A DNA stretch of 64,000 bases from Colius striatus (lineage: Eukaryota > Chordata > Aves > Coliiformes > Coliidae), in assembly GCF_028858725.1 (NCBI RefSeq), contig NC_084771.1, forward strand, positions 7,902,915-7,966,914, written 5' to 3'. The notes beneath the pieces were generated by a model. That model saw nothing but the letters and a program-made list of their open reading frames with translations, was not told the origin of the DNA and ran no database searches. The number at the start of each line of letters is the position of its first letter. Positions within the stretch are counted from its first letter, which is position 1. The position numbers and the translations under genes are program-made. Positions 12,501 to 22,100 of this stretch are shown piece after piece.

Positions 12501-13579
12501 GTGGGGGCTTGGCCACCTCTCCGGGAGCTTGTCCCATGGCTCTGTGGGGCAATGGGGGGCTTTGGCCAGCTGGACCCTGAGCTGTGCTCCCTGTGGCTGT
12601 ACTCACTCTGAGGCCACTGCACACCCCTGCCTGCACCACCATCCTCTCTGGCATCACTCTGACCCCTGCCCTAGTGCCAGGGCAGCTGCTGGCTGAGCCC
12701 CCATCATGCCCCACAGTCCCCATGCCCCTCAGCACCATGTGTTTGTAATTTGGCAGGTGCACAGGGCCTGGGCTGCTGTAGGAAAGGGGTGGCATCCTGC
12801 CAAAGCCGCTGCAGCACCACTCCCCGCGCCTCGCTGCAGACGTGTCGCTGGGCTGCAGGAAGGGTGCAGGCTGCATGGAGGGTGCAGGCTGCAGGGAGGG
12901 GTGCAGGCTGCAGGGAGGGGTGCAGGCAGCCCCAGCAGCAGTGCTCAGGGGCTGGAAGCCCGTTGCAGGCGTGGGGGTGGATGGGGGCTCTGTGAGTGGT
13001 GGCGGATGCAGCCCCTGACGTCCTGGCGTCACAGACGTTAGCAGTGAGCGCCGTGGTCCGGATGCGGCCATGCTGGGGGTTGGAGCGAGAGGGGATGTTT
13101 GTTTTCGGAGAGGGCGGGTGAGGAGTCAGCTCTCCTGCTCCCACGCACGGGGCCAGGGTTACAGGCAGCCCAGAACGGCTTGGCCTGCCCTGCATTTTGG
13201 GTCCTCCCTTCGGGAACTGCAGAGGGCTGCTGGCCCAGGCTCCTGCCTGGTGTTTTCTGCTGGTCTGATCCAGGGATCCCCCAAAAGACCCTGTGCCAGA
13301 GAGCTGGCACCCCAAGCACCCCCCAGCATCCAGCAGAAGGGCTTTCCACGAGGTTTTGGCAATGCCAGCCCAGCAGTGGGCAGAGGGATCCCAGCCAGAG
13401 ATGAGAGAGAAGCGGCAAGCAGAAGCCAGGCGGGTGACTCACAGCAGGCAGAGGGCATAAGCCCCCGCGACCGACTCGCTGTCCCGCACCAGGAAGCATC
13501 CGTCCCGCCCGGCCTTGGCCAGCAGCTCCTCGGCCACCACCCGGCTGATGTCCCGGTGGTACCAGCTGGCTGCCGCCAT
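4462..13579 (-). CDS. INPPL1-like: SHIP2-like inositol polyphosphate 5-phosphatase, SH2 and SAM domains
   Basis: SHIP enzymes remove the 5-phosphate of PI(3,4,5)P3 at the plasma membrane, giving PI(3,4)P2 and damping PI3K signalling. Twenty-seven coding exons keep phase from ATG (13579-13577) to TAG (4464-4462), giving 1139 residues. Human SHIP2 is about 1258 from memory; the difference lies in the proline-rich tail. Order: SH2 with FLVRDSE (about residues 5-113), a helical linker, the 5-phosphatase domain (about 395-750) with WFGDLNYRL and PSWCDRILW, a post-catalytic domain, NPAYF near 912, and a C-terminal SAM domain. The SAM domain separates it from SHIP1 (INPP5D), which lacks one. The SH2 domain shows a few SHIP1-like residues, so it may be a separate third SHIP clade rather than the INPPL1 ortholog. 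It is transcribed divergently from ARR3. The intron after exon 5 has a GC donor. Confidence 0.9.
6668..9608 (-). other. INPPL1-like: SHIP-like exons 11-20: 5-phosphatase catalytic domain
   Basis: Exons are 9506-9608, 8673-8869, 8274-8391, 8086-8182, 7780-7918, 7595-7694, 7370-7458, 7038-7119, 6874-6963 and 6668-6784. Visible catalytic landmarks are GTWNMG, IGTQENSLGDREW, KTGIANTLG, FGFVNCHLASG, FWFGDLNYRLD, FPPTYRYERGS, PSWCDRILWKS and TSDHSPVFATFE. The Mg2+ and phosphate-binding residues expected for inositol 5-phosphatases are all present, so the enzyme looks active. A CR1 fragment sits in the intron between exons 11 and 12. Confidence 0.92.
9091..9287 (-). mobile_element. CR1 fragment in SHIP-like intron 11
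   Basis: Reads GGGGTTGGAAGGGCCCTGCAG and then the CCCTCCCTGGGCAGCCTGGG block, as in the copy at 612-1012. It is minus-oriented, the same direction as the host gene. Confidence 0.9.
9769..11314 (-). other. INPPL1-like: SHIP-like exons 5-10: SH2 to catalytic linker
   Basis: Exons are 11174-11314, 10946-11033, 10539-10625, 10247-10354, 10037-10154 and 9769-9875. They encode the helical segment (ALHSEIDSTLAGLETLA) and a PH-related region with KVGKSQRTTTL and SRDFIFPSAR. These align with the same stretch of SHIP2, and the phases chain without a gap. Exon 5 is followed by GCGAGT rather than GTGAGT, so that intron appears to be of the GC-AG class. Confidence 0.85.
11416..13579 (-). other. INPPL1-like: SHIP-like exons 1-4: SH2 domain and linker
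   Basis: Exon 1 is 13443-13579 and opens MAAASWYHRD, then the phosphotyrosine-binding FLVRDSES. Exon 2 is 12213-12276 (HVHTYRILPD). Exon 3 is 11654-11792 and ends the SH2 fold with GLVTPLLYPV. Exon 4 is 11416-11566, a low-complexity linker rich in Gly, Ala and Ser followed by a glutamine-rich helix. The start is fixed by the first Met ahead of SWYH, where known SHIP proteins also begin shortly before the SH2 domain. Intron 1 carries a short tandem repeat, annotated separately. Confidence 0.88.
12852..12926. repeat. Four-copy 18-19 bp tandem repeat
   Basis: The unit GCTGCAGGGAGGGGTGCAG repeats about four times with small changes. It is in intron 1 of the SHIP-like gene. No function is evident. 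Confidence 0.8.
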
Positions 13580-16500
13580 CCTCCGACAGCGCGGCACAGG
13601 GGCTGTGGGGCGGCCCCGTCCCAGCCCCGCATCCGGGCTCAGCAGCAGCCGCTGGCCGTCAGCCTGGCCACGGGGGAGGCTGGGGAAGGGGGTAGCGAGG
13701 GGCGACCAGCGCCTGGAGGTCGCAGCTGGGGGTGGGCAGCCACCGAGGGGATGCTCATGGGGCTGAGGTGCCCCGTGGCCAGGCAGCGCGGCAGGAGCGG
13801 GACCAGGGGGGCAGCTGGAGGCAGGTGGGTGTCCAGACGCTCCTCATCACAGGGGGCTCCAGCCTGGGGGGTGCAAGGGCAGAGAGGGGCCGATCAGCCA
13901 GCGGGTCTTTCCCTCGGGGGGATGCCCTCGTGGTGCTGCCCCAGCCCCAGGGCCCCCGTCCTGCCCCGCTGCAAGGCGAGCACAGGCCGTGCCGGCGTCC
14001 CTGTGGCTCCCAGGACACGAACCTCACCCCGCACACTCACCGTCCCTGGCAGCCACGGCGCGGGGCTCCTGCGGCTCCCTCGGGCGCAGCCAGGCGGGAG
14101 CAGAGCCGTGACGCTGCGCTGGCCTCGCTGGGCTTCCTGCCGGGGGGCACGGGGGCTGCCCTGCCCGCACCCCGCCTGCACCCTGCCGTACACGCTGCCC
14201 GTGGGGGCTCAGGCAGCCCCCAGGCCGATGCCCCGCTCCCCAGCCCCCGGCCAGGCCCACACGCCCGGTGCCCTGCGCCGCTGCTCGGCACCACGGTGGC
14301 CGCCGACCTCTTCCTCCTTCTCTGCTCTCCCGGCTGCAGCCGCAGCCTCCTCGCTCCTCCTCCTGCTCCAGCCCCGCTACGAGGGGAAGCCTGTGGCCAA
14401 CGTGGGGCTGAGCACGGCACGAGCGGTCCCTGAGCAGGGATTTGGCCTCTTCCTCGCTCCCCGCTGCCCATCTTCCCCAGGGGTGAGGGGTGATGGGCGC
14501 ACCCACGCCTGGGGCAGGACCCTGGGAGAAGGGACTGCCAGTGGTGTGGGACAGCAGACAGACCCCAGCGTGTGTTTGGGGTGGTGGGTGGGCAGGCAGC
14601 CCCTGGGCAGTGACTGAGGAGCCTGCTGCTGGGGAGCTCGCTGCCCATGCTGGGGCTGGGCTCTGCGACAGAGATGCTGTGGGGCTGGGGCAGCCGGGTG
14701 AGCCAGGCACCCCCCGTGCCACCCACGTCACCCTGCCTGCGGGGTTCAGGGGCTCCCACGGAGGGGCTGGGAAGGAGGGAGGCTTCTCCCAGCAGGATGG
14801 GGCTACAAATAGCACCGAGCCCACCTCTCAGCTCCCGGGTGCAGACCCAGAGGTTTTGCTCCTCGTGGCAAGGAGCGAGCAGCCACGCGTGTGGCTGTCT
14901 GGAGCGGCACCGGGGTGATTAGCACCAATTAATTACAGATGAACAGCAGCCAGCATCTGCTGCCAGGGTACCAGGGCTGCTCCGGGGGGAGATGGGCAGC
15001 AGGCTCCTGCCAGAAGAGGATGAGGATGAGGATGGAGTGCTGTGCCAAGCCACGCTCCGGGCTGTCTGATGCCCTTGGTATCACGAGCTGACCCCTGCAG
15101 CCAAAAGCCCAACACAAAGGGACTGTCCCCCACCGGTCTGCCCAAGCCTGCCAGCACAGACACGCCAAAAGCCCCTGCCAAGGCTTCCTCATGAGCTCCT
15201 GGCCCTGAGGGGAACCTGTGGCTGGGGCCACCGATTAGTCAGGCAGCCCGCTCGATTGTGGGCTGGTGGCTCCAGGCCACGTGGCAGCAGTTGCATCTCT
15301 CACCAGCACCCACCACGGGGACAACCAGCGACAGTGAGTCTGTGCAGGGCCTGGAGGGGAGCTGGAGACCCCCATCCTGCCAGAGCCACCTCCCCCAGCG
15401 CTGCTCCCCCTGTTACTTAACGCAGGGCAGTAATTCCCCGCAGGCGCGGAGGCTTCGCTAATGCCGTCTGCGCCGCCTAATCCGGATCAGGGCAGGAAGG
15501 ACCTGGAGTTCTGCAGGGCTTTGGGAAATCAGTGGCACCGGCTGCGGGCGTTTATGTAAGGCAGAGCCAGGCCTGGCAGTGCCAGGGCTGAACAGCCAGC
15601 ACCGGGGGGCTCTGCCAGCCCCTGGGGACAGGGGGGGTTGAAAGGCTGTGGGGTCACTGGTGCCAGCTGGCTGGGTGGCTCTGGCTTCACCCAGGCACCG
15701 AGGTGGGAGGGTGTGGGGAGCCCCGGGGCCGTTCCTGGGGCAGGCAGGATGCTGCAGGGCGCTCTCCATCAGGAGCCGGGGCGAAGCTGGGCCCTGACGT
15801 GCTCCATCACCAGTGGCTGTTTGAGCTGTGCTTCACACCGTGCCTGGACCTGGAGGGACGGGTGTGATGAGACAGACAAGAGGAAGCCATATATTTGGCC
15901 ATATATTAAACAGGAAAAAGGAAGAAGCCTTCTCTCATCTCCCTATTATTTTTACCACCCCAGTGCTGCATCCCCCAGCTTCCTCCCCCGCTGCCTGCTT
16001 GGGGCACAGTGCGGGACAGGACACGCTCAGCTCATCCCAACACTGTTTTGGAGAGGGGAAAGATCTGCTCCCCCTATTTAAGCAGGGTCTCCCTGGCTGA
16101 ACCCACCCAGAATGAGACCTGCTCTCCATCCTCACCACACTCTGAAGACCCTTCAGCCCCAGCCCCTGTGGTTGGCACTGCTCTCAGGGGCCTTATTAAG
16201 TGCCTAATGAAGAGCTGTAAACACAGAGCTCAGGATTAGGTGCCCTGGGGCACGGTGCTGGGGGGGTGGCTCTGCTGTGCCCCCCCCAGGCAACCAGCCA
16301 GTGTCCAGGTGGGGCTGCCTCCTCCTCCTCTTCCACCCTTCAGTGGGAAGGTCACAGTTCACGTGTCCCCCCTGACCTTGGCAGAAATAGCACCCATTAA
16401 TCTGCAAACTAAGAAGCTCTCCTGTGTGCAGTTAAAGAGATCACAAGTCCTGGCCCTGGGCAACGTGTGCTGCCAGCTAAAGCCCTGGGCAGCGGGGCTG

Positions 16501-17750
16501 GTGTGTCCTGCTGGCTCCCAGGGGCTTGGGCTGGCTCCCAGGGGCCCACACGGCTGGGGGCACAGGTGGGCTGTGTTTGGGAGGAGTTGGTACCCAGGTG
16601 ATAAAGGTTGCTGAGCTGACGTGGGGTGCTGGGAGGAGGTTTCTGGTAGCTCTGGGACAGAGGTACAGCAGTGAGCAGAGATGCCTGAGACCAGTGCTCA
16701 GCTCTGGGGGCTGGTCCAGGACCAAGTGTGAGCTCAAAGCAAAGGACCTGGTGGAAAGAGCAAGGGCTTGGGGGATGCTGGAGGTGAGGAAGATGAGTGG
16801 GGCCTTGCTGGAGCAGCTTGTAGGCTGTCCCTGGGGTCTGTGCCAGGGCCAGTATCACTGTGAGTACCCCACAGCCACCTCTGTGGGAGGGGGATCCTGC
16901 ATGGCAGTGGCTGGAGAAGAGTAGTAGTGGGAAATGTTTCTCTCTGTTCGCTGTGAGACAAATCCACTCTGTGCTTTCAACAGTTTTATTTGCAGCAGCA
17001 AACCTTGAATTAAGGATGTGCTGGTGGGGTCAGGTGAGGCCAGCCTGTGGTGTTATGAAATGATGCAGGGCTGTGCAGGTTGCTCAGCAGTGTTGGAGAT
17101 GGTGGCAGCTCTGTGTCCCAGCCCTGAGGGGTGGCTGGACTCTCCCCTCCTGCTGCATGGGTGTGACTGTCCCTCCCCAGCCTCACCTGGTCCTTTGCCC
17201 CTTCCTCTTGTACATTGGCATCCCCAGGGTGAGGGTGTCCCATGTGCCCTGGACAGGTTATCCCTAGGTGCCAAGCCACATGGGCATGTTGACCATGCAA
17301 GAAGCTGCCTGGGCCTCCTGTCCATCTGTCAGCTATTAGCAAAGCATGTAAGGGAGAGATAAAACCAGGCAGGTCCCTCCACCATCTCCACCCACCCTCA
17401 TGCCCAGAGCTCACCCAGCTCCGCTTGCCATGGGAACAGTTGCAGAGAGCCTGTGTAGGAATCTACACCCCTGCTCGTGCCCCTGCCTGCACCCCTGCCC
17501 ACCAGGAGCAGAGCTTCCACCTCAATTACCATCACCTTACCCCTAAGCCCTCTTTGCCAATCTTCATAAGCTGCTTTCTCAGGGCTCTGGCAGCAGATGT
17601 ATTTATAGCCCACTCTTACTCACGGAGCGTCTCCCCAGTTAATAAACTAATAGGATTCTTCCTGCAAGTCCCTCTCCCACGATCACACACACACCCCTCC
17701 AGCCAAAGCTGAGCAGCTGAGATCAGATGCCAGGGGAGGGACTGCCAGGG
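13580..17750. other. Divergent intergenic region between SHIP-like gene and ARR3
   Basis: The first kilobase is very GC-rich and should hold the promoter and 5' UTR of the SHIP-like gene. The long open frame at 13070-14617 is a GC-driven shadow partly antisense to exon 1. The rest is non-repetitive and contains scattered homeodomain-type motifs, annotated separately. No other gene is supported. Confidence 0.6.
14915..16240. promoter_or_regulatory. Candidate photoreceptor (CRX/OTX-like) motif cluster
   Basis: Motifs of the K50 homeodomain type are GATTAG at about 14918, CAATTAATTA at about 14926, GATTAG at 15233, CTAATCC at 15477 and GGATTA at 16233. Their position upstream of a cone-specific gene fits CRX/OTX and PCE-I-like control known for arrestin promoters. 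The motifs are short, so chance occurrence is possible; I claim only a candidate. Confidence 0.3.
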
Positions 17751-17753
17751 GGG

Positions 17754-17851
17754 TATAAGAGGCTGCAGGACTGGGAGCAGCCCGCAGTGACTGGGTGGCA
17801 GTGGGACGTGTTGGGAGAGGAAGAGAAGAGCATCTGTCTGTCCATCAACGC
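17754..17851 (+). promoter_or_regulatory. ARR3: ARR3 TATA box and non-coding exon 1
   Basis: TATAAGA occupies 17754-17760, which puts the transcription start near 17784. The transcript would run to a good donor (GTGAGT at 17852) and splice to the acceptor at 19161-19162, 29 nt before the ATG. A non-coding first exon driven by a TATA box agrees with what I recall of mammalian ARR3. Confidence 0.55.
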
Positions 17852-19191
17852 GTGAGTGCCGCCTGCTCTGCTGCCCAGCCTTGCCAGGGCCTTGGGGCAG
17901 GGCTTCTGCTGGTTTGGAACACTTAGAGGGCTGTGGGGCTGGTGCCAGGCTGTGGCTGGAAGGAGGGTGTTTTGGGGCTGAAAGGGGAAAAATGTGGCCA
18001 ACAGTATGGCTGAGCCAGAGGGGTTGGGGAGCAGCATGGGAGCTTAGCAAAGCCAGGGGAGACCTGGGCCTCCTCTCTGAGGCTTGGGAGATGCAGAGGA
18101 GGAGTTCAGCTCCTCTTCAGCTTTCATCACCTCATCCCCAGTTCCTGGGCTCTGGAGAGGGCTGAGCCTGCAGTGCCCCTCTGCTCCCTCTGCACCTCCT
18201 CTTGCTGCTGCCCAAGGAACCTGGCAGGTGAAGATGCCACAGCTTCACATCCTGCAGCACCCAAGGGCATCAAAGATCCCATGTTTGGGACTAATCCCTT
18301 GTTTTCCTCTGGAGAAGAGAGTCATCTCCTCCTCCCCATATCCATTTCTTCTTTCTCCCGGGGTTGCATAAAGAGGCAACTCTGCCCACGCGCCACAGGG
18401 CTTAAAATCCTGCCTGGGCTTAAGCTCAGCTGATGTCAGAGCTGCCTAACTTTAAGAAGCTGAGCTCATCCCATCTAATCTCCCAGCAAATCAGCAGGTG
18501 ATCAGCACAATATTTACGGTTTAATTCTGGATACCAGGCTCAAGAAAGCAGAATGCAGGTGAGCAGGGCTGGTGTGAGGGCAGGGCTAGTGTGAAGGCTG
18601 TGGGTCAGGGCTGTGCACCCCAACACCCCCCTGCTGCCCTCCACCTTTCAGCCTGGGGTTTCCTGGCTCTCCTGTGAGTGGCAGGATGAAACAAGCCCGT
18701 TCCTGCTGTTAAGCCACAACAGCCAATTTCCTGCAGACAAGAAAAACTCATAAAATTGAAACTCCATAAGCCCTTTTGTTCATTTTCTTGCCTTTCCCAG
18801 CCTTGAACTCTCTCCCTTGGGAGTCAGGCGCTGTGCTTCCTATTTCCTGAAGCCTGCCTGGGCCATCACTCCCTTTTTCTCTTGCACATCCTCCTCACCA
18901 TCTTTCCATCCAGGGACAGGGGCGTTGCTCAGTGCCCTGCCTGCTGTGTCTCCAGCGCTGCCCTGTGCCCTGTGTGCCAGCCCAAAGCTGGGCAGCCACA
19001 GCTGCACCCCCAGCCTGCACAGGGGAGAGACCCAGCAGCACCAGGGCCTGAGGGCTCTGCTGCTTGTTGGGAGGAGAATGACTCTGTGCCTTGGCTGGCA
19101 ATGACCATGGCAGCCCCTTCCCCACCACCTCACCCACCCTTCCCCTCCTTCTCTCTGCACAGATCTTCGCCTGAGCAGCCACTGACTTACA

Positions 19192-22100
19192 ATGGCAGAC
19201 GGAGCAAAGTAAGTCTCTTTATGTTTTTGTTTCTGGTTGGGTTTGGTCTTTGGAGAAGGGCACTATGGGGCAGGAGCAGAGGGAGAAAGTGAGATCCTCA
19301 TCTCCCCCCATCCACTGACCCCGTGGGCCAGTATATGAGCTCACCAGTGAGCGATGGAGAGAGCTGGTGTGAAGCCAACAACACACCCTCCCCCTTCCTC
19401 TGTGTGCTGGTGCTTTCTCACTTGCCCACAAGACACAGCCACCTAATGCACCTCCTCCTGAGCTCAGGGGTGTGCCATCCCCTGGGGCAGCCAGACTGGC
19501 CGGGTTTGGCACTGAGTTTGCAGGACACGGAATTCCCTGAGGAAGGCTGGGCTCTGGTGTAGCTCCTGGAGATGCACCGTGCTGCCAGGAGCTGCCCTCT
19601 CCCTGCCTCCCTGCCCTGGGAGCAGGCTGTGCCTCATCCAGCCTCTTCCAGGGGCTTCCCAACATGTCTGTCTGTTTCTCCTCTGCAGGGTGTTCAAGAA
19701 GACCAGCCCCAACACCAAGGTGAGGCCACGCAGGCAGTGCTAGGGCCATGTGCCTGGTGCTGGGCTGTGGGCTCTGCCCACGGGACAGGATGCAGCATGG
19801 CTTTCCCTTCCCTGTCAAATCTGGCTGATCCCTGCTACACCTGCTGTGCCACCGCCACAGGGCTCGCTTTGCAAACTAGAAATTACTGATACAGCCTGGA
19901 GGAGCCCTCCAATGTGATGTGCTAACAGCAGGATCAATGAGCCCCGCCACACAGCCCAGTCTGGGCCAATTCAGTGGCAAAAGCTGACCTGTTTGCTTCT
20001 TCCTCCCACCATGTGCTGCCTCCAGCTATCCATCTACCTGGGGAAGAGAGACTTTGTGGATCACGTGGAGTCAGTGGACTCTGTGGGTGAGTAGGGCTGC
20101 ATTAGCCAGGGAGGGGGGAGCACGGGCTGGGGAGGCTGGTCTCTGTGCCAGAGCAGGAGCAGCTCCAGAGACACAAACATCCTGTTTTCCTGCACATACC
20201 CTCACAGAAAAATGGTGGGGAAAGGGCTAAAGTCCCTTTGCAAACCAACCTGGAGATGCTGGAGGAGGCACTGCTGTCCCCTGACCAGCAGCTCCCCTCG
20301 CTCACCTTCCCACTGAGATGATCTGAATTTACCCCAGTGCTGTTTTCCCAGGGACCTCCCCGGGCCGCTGAGCTCACCCACCCCTCTCTGTTTCTTTGCA
20401 GATGGTGTCTGTCTGATCGACCCAGAGTACCTCAAGGACAGGAAAGGTATCAACACAGGCAGCTGCACGTTGCAAGGGGAGGGGATGGAAATGGGTGCAG
20501 AGCTCACCAGCAACCTGGGGCATCTACAGCTCACCACAGCCCAGGGCTGCCACAGCTGACCTGGAGGGGAAGGCTGTCTGTTTCTTCTCATCTCTTTTGG
20601 CTGGGGCACCAGCTCCGAAGCTACTTGTGCCTCGCAAAAGCAGAGATGAGCTGCATCTCGTTATCTCTCTATTTAGTGATAACACAGGATTTCTGCTGAA
20701 CGTTACTGAAGTAGTTTTTCTTTCCTCTCTGTTCATTCCACCCCTCTTCCCTCGTGCCTTCCCTTTACCTCCCCTGCCCGCCGCTGCTCTCCGTTCCCGC
20801 GTCGCGCCAGTGTACGTGACGCTGACGTGCGCCTTTCGCTACGGCCGTGATGACCTGGACGTCATCGGGCTGACCTTCCGCAAGGACCTCTACGTGCTCA
20901 CCACCCAGATCTTCCCGCCGGTGCCCGACCAAACACCCAAAACCCTCACTCCTTTGCAGGAGAAGCTCATGAAGAAGCTTGGGGAGAACGCCTACCCCTT
21001 CACTTTTGAGGTAGGGGCTGCTGAACCCTCCCTGACCACTCACCTCCCCAGTGTGCTCATCTCTGGCCACGCTCTCTGATCACTTTCCTCCTTCCCTGTT
21101 CTGCCCAGGTTGCCACCAACCTGCCCTGCTCTGTCACCCTCCAGCCAGGACCAGACGATGTGGGAAAGGTGAGCTGCTGTCCCTGACCCATGTTCCCTGG
21201 CGGGGGGTTGAGCAGTAGGGTACCAAAAATGGAAGCTGCTTCATTTCCATGGGGATGTGGCCGGTGGAGTGAGAAAGGATGGCTGGAGCTGGGACAGGGT
21301 CTCTGGGAATGCAGTGGAGGAAGGAGGGGAATAAAGCTGAACCTCAGGAAGCTCTGAGCCCCTCCTGCTTAGTGACTGCACGTGTCCCTCCAGGCCTGCG
21401 GCGTGGACTTTGAGGTCAAAGGATTTTGTGCTGAAAATCTGGAGGAGAAAATTCACAAGAGGTATTTGAAGGGGATCCCTTTCCTTCCCATGGCCCTACA
21501 AACAGACAAGCAGACAGTTCTGAGGCAGCCAGCTCGGGGGTCAAGCTGAGGACCTGCCACCAGCCCCTGCCACGCTTGGATTGGGTCCCCTGCCCAAAGG
21601 AGGGGTGGTGGTCCCTGTGTCAGAGCCCACTGCATCCAAACAGCAGGCTGCAGCTTGCGTCCTGGCTGGGGACACCGCGATGGCCCCAAGGCAGCTGCCC
21701 TGGTCACCTTGAAGGCCGTGTGGCCACCTTGAAGGCCATGTGGCTGCCGGGAGGCCAGGGCTGATGGCTGCTGCCCTGCAGGAACTCCGTGCGCCTCATC
21801 ATCCGCAAGATCCAGTTCGCGCCCATGAAGACGGGGCCGGCCCCCAAGGCAGAGACCACGCGGCAGTTCATGATGTCTGACAAGCCCCTGCACCTCGAAG
21901 CCTCCCTGGATAAGGAGGTCAGTACAAGGGCCATTCATCCCCCAGGATGGATGGATCCCTCAGGTCACAGACCTGAGCCTCTTCCCATTGCAGATCTACT
22001 ACCACGGAGAACCCATCAACGTGACTGTCAACATCAACAACACCACCAACAAGATTGTCAAAAAAATTAAGATTGCAGGTGAGAGGGGGCAGGAGGAGCA

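Noticed and set aside
13070-14617. 515-codon open frame on the plus strand
   Set aside because: Low-complexity Pro/Gly/Arg/Ser translation of GC-rich DNA. It is antisense to the first SHIP-like exon, with no domain and no splice or homology support.
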